A DNA stretch of 64,000 bases from Variovorax sp. V213 (GTDB lineage: Bacteria > Pseudomonadota > Gammaproteobacteria > Burkholderiales > Burkholderiaceae_C): assembly GCF_041154455.1 (NCBI RefSeq), contig NZ_AP028664.1, forward strand, positions 5,209,001 through 5,273,000. Direction: 5' to 3'. The position numbers were made by a program, and so were the translations under genes. The notes below the pieces were generated by a model. That model did no database searches. It had not been told where the DNA came from and was given only the letters and a program-made list of their open reading frames with translations. Of the stretch, positions 1-10,100 are shown one piece after another. The first letter of the stretch is position 1. Each line of letters opens with the position of its first letter.

Positions 1-943
1 CCGCATCGGCGCCCATGCGTTCGCATGCTTTCTTGCGTTGGCCGCGCTGCTCGGTGCTTTTGTGTGGGCCGACCACATCACCACGCTGGCCGAAGACAAG
101 TTCTACCAGGACCGCATCGTGTTCAGCGCCACCTCGCCCTATCAGCGCATCGTGGTCACGCGCGGGCAGCTCGGCCACCGCCTGTTCCTGAACGGCAACC
201 TGCAGTTCGCCGAGCGCGACGAATACCGCTACCACGAGGCGCTGGTCCACCCGGTGATGGCCGCACAGGGTGCGCCGAAGAAGGTCGCGGTGCTCGGCGG
301 CGGCGACGGCATGGCGGTGCGCGAGATTCTCAAGTATCCCTCGGTCGAGTCGATCACGCTGGTGGAACTCGATCCGAACATGACGAAGCTCTTCACCGAG
401 CATGAAACGCTGGCGGCGCTCAACGGCCATTCGCTGTCGTCGCCGAAGGTGCAGGTCGTCAATACCGATGCCTTTCAGTGGCTGCAGCAGCCTGGTGACA
501 TGTTCGATGTGATCGTGGTCGATTTTCCCGATCCCACCAACTTTGCCATCGGCAAGCTTTACACCAGCAGCTTCTATTCGCTGCTCGAGAAGCGTCTTTC
601 AGCGAGCGGCTACGCGGTGATCCAGACCACCTCGCCATTGGTGGCGCGCAAGAGCTACTGGACCGTGGCAACGACCATAGAATCCGTCGGGCTCAGGGCA
701 ACGCCGTACCACGCGCACGTGCCGAGCTTCGGCGAGTGGGGCTACATCATCGCTAGCCGCCGGCCCTATCGCATGCCCGATGCGCTGCCCTCGGGTCTGC
801 GCTTCCTTTCGCCTTCGACGCTTCCGCTGATGTTCGACTTCCCGCTCGACATGGCGCGCGTGCCGGCGGAGGTCAACCGCCTTTCGAACCAGACCCTCGT
901 CACCACTTATGAGCAGGAGTGGGGCAAGGTGATGACGCACTAG
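1..943 (+). CDS. speE: Spermidine synthase-like aminopropyltransferase, 5' partial
   Basis: The reading frame is already open at the window edge, so the start lies upstream; 313 residues remain. The family transfers an aminopropyl group from decarboxylated SAM to putrescine. The first visible residues are hydrophobic (FACFLALAALLGAFVW), as in the fusion forms with an N-terminal membrane domain. Next come a small beta domain (FYQDRIVFS, YQRIVVTRG), the SAM-binding VLGGGDGMAVREIL and acidic VELDP, and the catalytic-site region VVDFPDP. The next gene starts 7 bp after the stop, so the oxidoreductase is probably co-transcribed. A separate speD lies at 16.4 kb. The family is clear; the exact amine substrate is not. 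Confidence 0.85.
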   Translation, partial: RIGAHAFACFLALAALLGAFVWADHITTLAEDKFYQDRIVFSATSPYQRIVVTRGQLGHRLFLNGNLQFAERDEYRYHEALVHPVMAAQGAPKKVAVLGGGDGMAVREILKYPSVESITLVELDPNMTKLFTEHETLAALNGHSLSSPKVQVVNTDAFQWLQQPGDMFDVIVVDFPDPTNFAIGKLYTSSFYSLLEKRLSASGYAVIQTTSPLVARKSYWTVATTIESVGLRATPYHAHVPSFGEWGYIIASRRPYRMPDALPSGLRFLSPSTLPLMFDFPLDMARVPAEVNRLSNQTLVTTYEQEWGKVMTH

Positions 944-950
944 CTTCGGC

Positions 951-2576
951 ATGCAGCGGCGCGATTTTCTCGGCGTGGTGGGTGCGGCAGGTGCGGTGGG
1001 CACCCTCGCGCTCGCCGGCTGCGAGGCGCCGCCAACCATCGAGGGCGGCTTCACCGGCATCGACATGGCGCGCGGCCATGCGATGCGCGACGGCGCGCTC
1101 AAGAGCCAGGCACCCGCAACCGTGAAGCGCACGCGCGTGGTGATTGCCGGAGGCGGCGTCGCCGGTCTTGCCGCCGCGCGCGCGTTGCGTCTTTCGGGCA
1201 TCGAGGACTTCGCCTTGCTCGAACTGGAAGACACGCCCGGCGGCAATGCGCGCGGCGGCATCGTCAACGGCATTGCCTGCCCGCTCGGTGCGCACTACCT
1301 GCCCGTGCCCAGCGACGACGCGCGCGAAGTGCAGGATCTGCTCGAAGAACTGGGCCTGCGCCGCCGCGTGGCGGGCCGGTGGGAATACGACGAGCGCAAC
1401 CTTTGCCACAGCCCGCAGGAGCGGCTGTTCTTCCGCGGCGAGTGGCAGGACGGCCTGCTGCCCGTGCACGACGTGGGCGACAGCACGCACGCCCAGTACC
1501 GCAAGTTCGCGCAGCGCATCGACGCGCTGCAGCATGCGGCGCACTTCGCCATTCCCACGCTCAAGGTGGCCGCCACGCCCGGGCTGCTCGCGCTCGACGC
1601 CCTTCCCTTCGAGCGCTGGCTCGACAGCGAAGGCTTCAGCGACCCGCAGCTTCGGTGGTACCTCGACTACTGCTGCCGCGACGACTACGGCGCGGGCATC
1701 GAACAGGTCTCGGCCTGGGCCGGCATTCACTACTTTGCAAGCCGGCATGGATTTCACGCGCCGGGTTCATCGGGCAGCGGCGTTGACTCGAACCCCGAGC
1801 GCGACGGCGTGCTCACCTGGCCCGAAGGCAACGGCTGGCTCACCCAGCGCCTGGCCGCGCCGCTCGGCGACCGGCTGCATACGGGCCAGGTCGTCACGCG
1901 CATCGCCGAGATGCGTGGCGGTGTCGAGGTCGATGCCTGGGATGCCGCGTCGAAATCGGTGGTGCGCTGGCAGGCCGAGCGCTGCATCGTCGCGCTCCCG
2001 GTGTTCATTGCGGCACGTGTGGTCGAGAACCCCCCCGCGGTGCTCGCGAACGCCGCCGCGCATGTGCGCTACGCCCCCTGGCTGGTCGCCAACGTGCATC
2101 TGCGCGGGCCCTTTGCCGATCGTGCGGGCGCCGCGCCGAGCTGGGACAACGTGGTCTACGGAACCCGCGGCCTCGGGTATGTCGATGCACGCCACCAGAC
2201 GCTGGACCCCACGCCGCGCGGCACCGTCATCAGCTGGTACCGGCCGCTCGGCCCGAGCCGCTACGACGCGGCCGATGGCCGACGCCTGCTGCTCGAGCGT
2301 TCGTGGACCGGCTGGCGAGACGACCTGGTTGCCGAGCTGTCGGTGCCGCATCCCGATCTGCCTGCGCTGGCCACGCGCATCGAGATCACGCGCTATGGCC
2401 ATGCCATGGCCATTCCCACCCCGGGGCTGCTGGCCCGAATCGGCACGGCGGACCCGGCGCAGCGCGGGCACATTACGGCGGGCCGCCTGTCGTTCGCGCA
2501 TGCGGACTGGTCGGGCTACTCGATCTTCGAGGAAGCCTTCACGCGCGGACACGTGGCGGGCCTGGGCGTTTCATGA
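951..2576 (+). CDS. Tat-exported FAD-dependent amine-oxidase-like lipoprotein
   Basis: 541 residues. The N-terminus carries a twin-arginine signal (RRDFLGVVG) ending in a lipobox-like LAGC at residues 21-24, so export as a folded flavoprotein and possible lipid anchoring are inferred. An FAD Rossmann motif GGGVAGLAAARAL starts at residue 67 and is followed by an acidic LLELE and a second glycine-rich GGNARGG, as in the flavin amine oxidase/phytoene desaturase superfamily. It follows the spermidine synthase by 7 bp and overlaps the next gene by 4 bp (ATGA), so the three genes form one transcription unit. Polyamine-related oxidation is suggested only by position; the substrate is unknown. Confidence 0.8.
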   Translation: MQRRDFLGVVGAAGAVGTLALAGCEAPPTIEGGFTGIDMARGHAMRDGALKSQAPATVKRTRVVIAGGGVAGLAAARALRLSGIEDFALLELEDTPGGNARGGIVNGIACPLGAHYLPVPSDDAREVQDLLEELGLRRRVAGRWEYDERNLCHSPQERLFFRGEWQDGLLPVHDVGDSTHAQYRKFAQRIDALQHAAHFAIPTLKVAATPGLLALDALPFERWLDSEGFSDPQLRWYLDYCCRDDYGAGIEQVSAWAGIHYFASRHGFHAPGSSGSGVDSNPERDGVLTWPEGNGWLTQRLAAPLGDRLHTGQVVTRIAEMRGGVEVDAWDAASKSVVRWQAERCIVALPVFIAARVVENPPAVLANAAAHVRYAPWLVANVHLRGPFADRAGAAPSWDNVVYGTRGLGYVDARHQTLDPTPRGTVISWYRPLGPSRYDAADGRRLLLERSWTGWRDDLVAELSVPHPDLPALATRIEITRYGHAMAIPTPGLLARIGTADPAQRGHITAGRLSFAHADWSGYSIFEEAFTRGHVAGLGVS

Positions 2577-3691
2577 AGATCCTGGTGCTCGGCGGCTACG
2601 GCAACTTCGGCGCGCGCATCTGCCGCGCGCTGGCACCGGATGCAGCCATCGAACTGATGATCGGCGGCCGCGATCTTCAGCGGGCTACCCGTCTTGCGCA
2701 GTCGCTGGGCGGCGAAGCGCGCGGCGTGCGCATCGACATCCGGTCTGGCGACCTGGTTGAAAGCCTTTGTGGCCTCGGCGCCGAACTGGTCATTCACACC
2801 GCGGGTCCGTTCCAGAACCAGGACTACCGCGTGCCGCACGCCGTGGCGGCCGCCGGCGCGCACTACGTCGACCTGGCCGACGGGCGGCGCTTCGTCTGCG
2901 ACTTTCCCGCCGCGCTCGACGCGGCCTTCCGCGGTGCTGGCCGCACCGCCGTTGCCGGCGCCAGCACCGTGCCGGCGCTCTCCTCGGCGGTGGTGGACCA
3001 TCTCGCCGCCGGATGGAGAAGCCTCCGAAGCATCGACACCTGCATCGCGCCGGCACAGGGCGCGCCGCGCGGCATTGCCACGCTCGCCGGCGTGCTCGCC
3101 TGCTGCGGCGAGCCGGTCCAGGTCTGGCGTGACGGCGGATGGACCGGCCGGCCCGGCTGGGCCCACCCGACGACCGTGCGGTTCGCGCGCATGAAGCCGC
3201 GCCGCGGCGCCTTGTGCGACATCCCCGATCTCGAACTTTTTCCGGCGCGCTATGCCGGCGTCCAGTCGGTCATGTTCCGCGCCGCGCTCGAAGTGGGTCT
3301 TGCGCAGCATGCCTTTGCCTTCATGGCGTTCATGCGCCGCGCGGGCTTGCTGCGTGCGCCGCAAAAACTTGCGCCGCTGCTGCATTCCGCAGGCGGGGTG
3401 CTCGATGCGCTCGGCACGGCGCTGGGCGGCATGGTGGTGCGCGTCGAGGGCACGGACGGGCAAGGCGCCGCTCTGCGCCGCGCCTGGCACATCGCTGCCG
3501 ACGACAACCACGGCCCCGAAATTCCCTGCATGGCCGCCATCCTGCTGGCCCGCCGGCTCGCACGAGGCGACGCGTTGCCCATCGGCGCGCACGCCTGCGC
3601 CGGCTTGCTCACGCTCCCGGAGTTCGAGCCCGAGTTCGCGCGCTGGGGCATGGTGACCGATGTGATCGACGAGGCATCGGCCATTTCATGA
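2573..3691 (+). CDS. Saccharopine dehydrogenase-like NAD(P)-binding protein
   Basis: 372 residues. The chosen ATG overlaps the upstream stop (ATGA) and places the dinucleotide-binding motif GGYGNFGARI at residues 7-16, as usual for this family. The central VIHTAGPFQNQDY and HYVDLADG match the conserved saccharopine dehydrogenase NADP domain, whose members remove or reduce substrates through a Rossmann fold. The C-terminal half lacks motifs that I recognise. Gene order (aminopropyltransferase, FAD oxidase, this protein) suggests a dedicated pathway, perhaps for polyamine-derived products; that is inference. The real reaction is unknown, since most bacterial members of this family are uncharacterised. 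Confidence 0.75.
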   Translation: MKILVLGGYGNFGARICRALAPDAAIELMIGGRDLQRATRLAQSLGGEARGVRIDIRSGDLVESLCGLGAELVIHTAGPFQNQDYRVPHAVAAAGAHYVDLADGRRFVCDFPAALDAAFRGAGRTAVAGASTVPALSSAVVDHLAAGWRSLRSIDTCIAPAQGAPRGIATLAGVLACCGEPVQVWRDGGWTGRPGWAHPTTVRFARMKPRRGALCDIPDLELFPARYAGVQSVMFRAALEVGLAQHAFAFMAFMRRAGLLRAPQKLAPLLHSAGGVLDALGTALGGMVVRVEGTDGQGAALRRAWHIAADDNHGPEIPCMAAILLARRLARGDALPIGAHACAGLLTLPEFEPEFARWGMVTDVIDEASAIS

Positions 3692-3753
3692 CGTCTGCGA
3701 CCATGGTCGTCGTGTTCTGGCTGATGGTGAACAAGCCGCAACTTTCATTCTGA
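3688..3753 (+). CDS. Possible 21-residue peptide overlapping the previous stop
   Basis: An ATG overlaps the preceding stop as ATGA and opens a 21-codon frame encoding a hydrophobic peptide (MVVVFWLMV in the middle). Nothing else supports expression and I recognise no homologue. It may be a translation relay or chance. It ends just before a GAGGAG sequence at 3752-3757. Confidence 0.2.
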   Translation: MTSATMVVVFWLMVNKPQLSF

Positions 3754-3775
3754 GGAGAGAACTTTGTTTGAAGCA

Positions 3776-3812
3776 GGTTGTTCGGCGCAGTGGTTGATCG
3801 AGCGGAACAACC
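3776..3812. repeat. Imperfectly spaced inverted repeat, 8-bp arms
   Basis: GGTTGTTC at 3776-3783 and GAACAACC at 3805-3812 form perfect arms around a 21-base loop. It sits between the end of the first operon and the dispersed repeat, and could be a weak terminator or part of the longer repeat. There is no T-tract. Confidence 0.35.
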
Positions 3813-3834
3813 GCAGCGCCCAGCGTGTGCAGGG

Positions 3835-3975
3835 CATCGGGTGCTCCCCGCAGCGAAATAAAGGAGGAGCCGAAGGCGGGGGACATTCGCGGAGGGGAGT
3901 ACCCGATGTCCTGTGCACGCGCCCTGAACAAGGGCGCCCCGAGCAAACGCATCCAGAACACGGGCAATCCGCAGG
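3835..3975 (+). repeat. Dispersed structured intergenic repeat, copy A
   Basis: This non-coding stretch shares a core with 49531-49589 on the opposite strand: GGACATTCGCGGAGGGGAGT, then ACCCG and TGCACGCGCCCTGAACAAG. Inside copy A, CATCGGGTGCTCCCC (3835-3849) can pair with GGGGAGTACCCGATG (3894-3908) through 15 base pairs, one of them G-U. The 3' part is built of degenerate 15-base units starting at GCCCTGAACAAGGGC (3921). It fills most of the 358-bp gap between the saccharopine dehydrogenase-like gene and the macroglobulin gene. I read it as a genome-wide REP-like or structured RNA element, not a gene. Confidence 0.7.
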
Positions 3976-4111
3976 ACAACACGCCATGGATCACTGAGAT
4001 CGCCCTGGCGCGGGCCTGTGCAGTTTTCACGCAGACTTCACACACGGCGCCGTCTCTTCACAGATCGCCGGCAGACTGCCAGGCGCCAACAAAAACATCG
4101 GGGGAGCTTCC

Positions 4112-7100
4112 ATGCTTCAGGTTGCGAATCGAAAACTCGCGTCGCTCAGCGACGTGCTCTTCACCGGGCTGGGCCGCGCGCTCGGCTTCCTGCGTCCCCT
4201 CGCGCGTGGACTCATCGGTTCCTGGCGACCCCCGGGCTGGCTGCGCATCGTGGGTGCGCTTCTTCTCTTCGGACTGCAGTGGCTGCAGCAACGGCTGGCC
4301 TGGTTGGTAGTGCTTGCCCTGGTCGTGCTGGCCGGCTGGATGGCGAGCCCGCACGTCTTGAAATGGTGGCACGGCCTCACGCCCGACCGCGTCGAACCCG
4401 TGGTCGCCACCGCGCAGATCGTGCCGCCGCCGCGCACGCAGATCGAAATCGACAAGGGGCCGAACCCGCTCGTCATCAACTTCTCGGCCTCGGTCGCGCC
4501 GATTGCGCGCATCGGCCAGGAGGCGGCCGGCATCAGCATCGAGCCCGCCATTGCCGGGCGCTGGACGTGGAGCAGCCAGAAGAAGCTGGAGTTCCTGCCC
4601 GCGCAGGACTGGCCGGTGGGCCAACCGTACAAGGTGCAGCTTGCGAACAACGCGCTGGCAACGCACATCGAGATGGCGCTGCGCAAGTACGAGTTCACCT
4701 CGCCCGAGTTCAGCGCGCGCATCGCGAGTGCCGAGTTCTATCAGGACCCCGTGCAGGCGAACGTGCGCCGCGCCCTCTTCCGCGTGAGTTTCTCGCACCC
4801 CGTGAACACGGCCGAGTTCGAGAAGCGCCTGGTGCTCACTTACGACCAGGCCTGCGGCACCTCGTTCTTCGGCGTGGGCAAATGCACCGGCGAGAAGTTC
4901 ACGGTCAGCTACGACAGGCTGCGCCTCGCTGCCACCCTCCAGTCCGAGCCGCTGCCCATCCCCGAGAAGACGCGTCCCGTGGTGCTCAGCCTCGCGGCCG
5001 GTGCGGTCGCACAGAAGGGCGGCCCCGGCCAGCGCAACGACATCTCGCGCGCCGTCGACATCCCCGGACTCTTCAGCTTCGACATCGCCAGCGTCGAGCC
5101 CACCATCGTCACCGGCGAGAACGGCGAGCCCGAGCATGTGATGCACGTCACCGCGTCGATGCCGGTGCACGAGCGCGAGATGGCGCGCGTGGTGCAGGCC
5201 TGGCTGCTGCCCGCCACGGAAGAAGCCAAGGGCGATCCGGACGAGAAATTCGACTGGTCCGCCGAGCCCGCGAAGGTCACCGACGCCGTGCTGCGCCGCG
5301 CGAAGAAGCTCGCCCTGCAGCCCATCGCGAGCGAGCGCGAAGTGAGCGAGATGGTCAGCTTCCGCATGCCCCAGGCCGAAGGCGGCCGCTACCTGCTGGT
5401 GCGCGTGGCCAAGGGCCTCAAGACGCCGGGCGGCTACCAGCTCGGCGCTGCGCGGCAGGAGGTGCAACTGCTCAAGACCTTCGCGCCCGAGCTCACCATC
5501 ATGAGCCAGGGCTCGCTGCTCGCGCTGTCGGGCGAACGCAAGCTGCCGATCCTGGTGCGCGACCTGCCGGGCATCCGCCTGGAAATCGGCCGCCTGCTGC
5601 CGCAGCAGCTGCAGCACCTGGTCACCCAGACCAACGGCGACTTCGCGCATCCGCAGTTCAACGGCGGCTTGCAGTCGGACAACCTGGTCGATCGCTTCCA
5701 GAAGGAGATTCCGCTCAGCATTCCCGCCGGCAAGGCGCACTACGAAACCGTCGACTTTGCCGAGTACCTGCGCAGCGACGTGGCCGACCGCCGCGGCGTG
5801 TTCCTGCTCAAGGTGCAGGGCTACGACCCCAAGGCCAGGAAGAAAGCCGAAGGCGATGCCGCACAGGCTCAGCCGGAAGAGGCGCAAGAGGAGCAGTCTT
5901 CCGAAGGCGAGGGCGACCCCGAAAGCGGCAACCCCGAAGACCAGAAGGACCAGCGCCTGGTGCTCGTCACCGACCTGGGCATCGTCGTCAAGAAGTCGCT
6001 CGACGGCACGCGCGACGTGTTCGTGCAGAGCATCGCCAATGGCCAGCCCGTGGCCGGTGCCCTGGTCGAGGTGTGGGGCCGCAACGGCATGATCATCGCG
6101 TCGCAGGCCACCGGCGCCACCGGCACCGCCAAGCTGCCGAACCTCGCCGGCTACCAGCGCGAGAAGGCGCCCGTGGTGCTGGTGGTGCGCAAGGACGGCG
6201 ACCTGAGCTTCCTGCCCTTCAACCGCAGCGACCGCACGCTCGACATCTCGCGCTTCGACGTCGGCGGCCTGCGCGCGGCCGGCGTGCCGAACCAGATGAC
6301 GGCCTATGTGTTCAGCGACCGCGGCATCTACCGCCCTGGCGACACCATGCACATCGCGATGATGGTCAAGGCCGGCAACTGGGGCACGTCGCTGCGCGAC
6401 CTGCCGCTCGAAGCCGAGATCATCGACGCGCGCGGCCTCAGCGTGCGGCGCGAAAAGCTCAAGCTCGGCCCTGGCGGCGCGGCGGAAATCGCCCACGCCA
6501 CGCAGGACACGTCGCCCACCGGCAACTACACCGTCAACCTCTACCTGCCGCGCGAATCCTCGCCCGGCAACCCCGAGGTGCAGGGCCTGCTGCTGGGCAG
6601 CACCACGGTGAAGGTGCAGGAGTTCCTGCCCGACCGCACCAAGGTCGTCGCCAAGCTCAGCAGCGAAGCGGCCGAGGGCTGGGTCAAGCCCAAGGACCTG
6701 AAGGCGCTGATCGATGTGCAGAACCTCTTCGGCACGCCCGCGCCCGGCCGCAAGGTGGAAGGCACGCTCACGCTGAGCCCGGCCTTCCCGGTGTTCCGCG
6801 CGTTCGCCGATTACGCCTTCTTCGATCCGCAGCGCGCCACCGAAAAACAGGTGGACGACCTCGGCAGCGTGCAGACCAGCACCGAAGGCAAGGCCGAGTT
6901 CGACCTGCGCCTCTCGCGCTTCGATGTCGCCACCTACGAGGTGCACGTGCTCGCCAAGGCCTTCGAACCCGAGGGCGGGCGCAGCGTCTCGGCCGAGGCC
7001 CAGACGCTGGTGAGCGACATGCCCTACCTCGTGGGCGTGAAGGTCGACGGCGACACCAGCTACGTGAGCAAGGGCGCCGCGCGTAATGCCACCGTGATCG

Positions 7101-10100
7101 CGATCGACCCGCAGGCGAAGAAGACCGCCGTGGCCGACCTGAAGATCGAGCGCGTCGAGCGCAAGGTGCTGTCGGTGCTCGTCAAGCAGGACAACGGCCT
7201 CTACCGCTACGAGTCGCGCAAGAAGGAAATCGTGCTCGACGAGAAGCCGCTGGCCATCGTCGCGGCTGGCAACACCATTGCGCTCAACACCGCCGCGCCC
7301 GGCAATTTCGCCTACGTGGTGCGCAACGCCGGCGGGCTGGAGCTCAACCGCGTGGAGTACAGCGTGGCAGGCAACGCGAACGTCTCGCGCTCGCTGGACC
7401 GCAACGCCGAACTGCAGCTCACGCTCGACCGCAAGGACTACGAGCCGGGCCAGGAGATCGAGGTCAGCATCCGCGCACCCTACGTGGGCGCCGGCCTCAT
7501 CACGATCGAGCGCGACAAGGTCTACGCCCATGCCTGGTTCAAGACCGACAAGACCGCTTCGGTGCAGAAGATCACGCTGCCCAAGGAGTTCGAAGGCACC
7601 GGCTACGTCAACGTGCACTTCGTGCGCGATCCGGCCTCCGACGAGGTCTACATGAGCCCGCTGTCGTACGGCGTCGCGCCCTTCGCCACCAGCCTGGCCA
7701 AGCGCACCGCCAACCTGCAGCTCACCAGCAGCGAACTCGTCAAGCCCGGCCAGACCGTGAAGATGAAGCTCGCCAGCGACAAGCCCACGCGCGCCGTGCT
7801 GTTCGCGGTGGATGAAGGCATCCTGCAGGTGGCGCGCTACAAGACGCCCGATCCGCTCAAGCACTTCTTCCAGAAGCGCGCGCTCGAGGTCGGCACGCTG
7901 CAGACGCTCGACCTGATCCTGCCGGAGTTCAAGAAGCTCATGCAGGGGGCGGCGCCCGGCGGCGACGGCGAAGGCGAGCTGGGCAAGCACCTGAATCCGT
8001 TCAAGCGCAAGCGCGACAAGCCGGTGGCCTACTGGTCGGGACTGGTCGACGTGAACGGCAGCCGCGAGTTCAGCTACACCGTGCCCGAGAGCTTCAACGG
8101 CAGCCTGCGCGTGATGGCGGTGGCGGTGAACGACGAGACCACCGCCGCCAAGAGCACCCGCACCGTGGTGCGCGGCGACATGGTGATCCTGCCGAACGCA
8201 CCGCTCGCCATGGCGCCCGGCGACACGGTCGAAGTGGGCGTGGGCCTCGCCAACAACATCGTGGGTTCGGGCAAGGAGGCGCCCATCGCGCTCACGCTCA
8301 CCGCCTCGGGCGGGCTCGAAGTGGTGGGCGATGCCACGCAGACGCTCAAGGTCAACGAGCGCGGCGAAGCGAGCACGAAGTTCAACGTGCGCGCCAAGCC
8401 GGGCGAGCAGGCGGTGCTGGGTTCTTCCGCGCTGGTGTTCACCTCGGCGCACAAGACCTTCAGCGCACGCCTGTCGACCGAGGTGAGCGTGCGCCCGGCG
8501 TCGCCATTCGTCACGCTGGTGCAGGCCGGCAGCTTCCAGCGCGCGGGCGAGTTGAGCAGCAAGGCCGACCTGTACCCGAACTTCCGCAAGAGCGATGTGG
8601 CGGTGTCGGCCGCGCCGTGGGCCTTTGCGACCGGCCTCATGCAGTACCTGGAAGCCTACCCGCACGGCTGCACCGAGCAGATCACGAGCCAGACCTTCCC
8701 GGCCGTGCTGCTGTCGGGCCGCCCCGAGCTGGTGAAGGAAATGGCACGCGGCCGCACCGCCGAGCAGGGCCCGATGCCCGAGGCGCGCAAGACCTTCGAG
8801 CGCTATCTCGTGCAGCTGCGCGCGCGGCAGACGGCCGATGGCGGTTTCTCGCTGTGGCCCGGCGCCGGCACCGATGCCTTCGCCACGCTCTATGCGGTGC
8901 ACCTGCTGGTCGAAGCCAAGGACCACAAGCTGCCGGTGCCGCAAGACCTGCTGCAGAAGGCCAACACTTACCTGCAGGGCTGGCTCGGCAGCGGCGACGC
9001 CTCGCTCGACGGCTGGCGCCAGCGCACGCAGGCGGCCTATCTGCTGACCCGCCAGGGCATCATCGCGCCGGCCGCATTGGCCAACCTGCGCGAAGCCTGG
9101 CGCACCCAGCAGACACGGCAGACCCAGGGCTGGAGCGACGACCTCGGCGCCGTGTACCTGGCCGCGAGCTACCAGCTCGTGAAGCAGGAACAGGTGGCCA
9201 ACGAGCTGCTCAACCCGGTGTGGTCCGACCTGCTCGCGCGCACCGAGAAGAAGCAGCGCCGCAATGTCTGGGGCGCCTACTACGACCCGCTGGTGCACGA
9301 CAGCATGATGCTGCACCTGGTGGGCCGCCACTTCCCGTCGCGCCTGAAGACGCTGAAGCCTGCGGTGTGGGAGGGCATGGGCGCGATGGTGCGCGATGGT
9401 TGGTACAACAGCCTGTCGTCGGCCTCCATGCTGCTCGCCGTCGATGCCTACTTCGAGGCAGTGGCGCAGAACGCCGAGGGCAAGCTCACGGCGCAGACCG
9501 TCAACGCGCAAGGCCAGGCTGCGGCGCTCGCGCTGGGTGCGGTGAACCCGATCACGCGCGCGGCGGTGCCCGCCGGCACCGCGAAGCTCAAGCTGTCGAA
9601 CGACAGCGACTTCAACCTCTACTACAGCTGGGCCGAACAGGGCTTTGAACGCAACGTGCCCGCCACGCCGGTGAACCAGGGTCTCGAGATCTTCCATGAA
9701 GTGCTCGATGCCAAGGGCAACCCGGTCACCAAGGCCAGGCTCGGCGAAGAGGTCACGGTGCGGGTGCGCGTGCGCAGCCTGGAGCGCGCGCAGCTGAGCG
9801 ACGTGGCGCTGGTCGACGTGCTGCCCGGCGGGCTGGAGCCGGTGCTGCAAGCCGTGGGCGACGACGAGGAAGCCAACGCCGACGCGCCGATCTGGAAGAA
9901 GCGCCTGGGCGGCAGCGGCTCGTGGAAGGTGCAGTACGCCGACATCCGCGAAGACCGCGTGGTGTTCTACGGCGGCGTCGGCAAGGACCTGCTCGAAGTG
10001 ACCTACAAGGCGCGTGCCACCAACGTGGGCGACTTCGTGGTGCCCGCGGCGTATGGCGAAGCGATGTACGACCGGCGCGTGTATTCGCGCTCTGCGGGTG

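Noticed and set aside
3764..3997. 77-codon frame from TTG with a GAGGAG upstream
   Set aside because: Most of it is the translated dispersed repeat, and copy B gives a similar peptide only because the DNA is repeated. No independent sign of coding.
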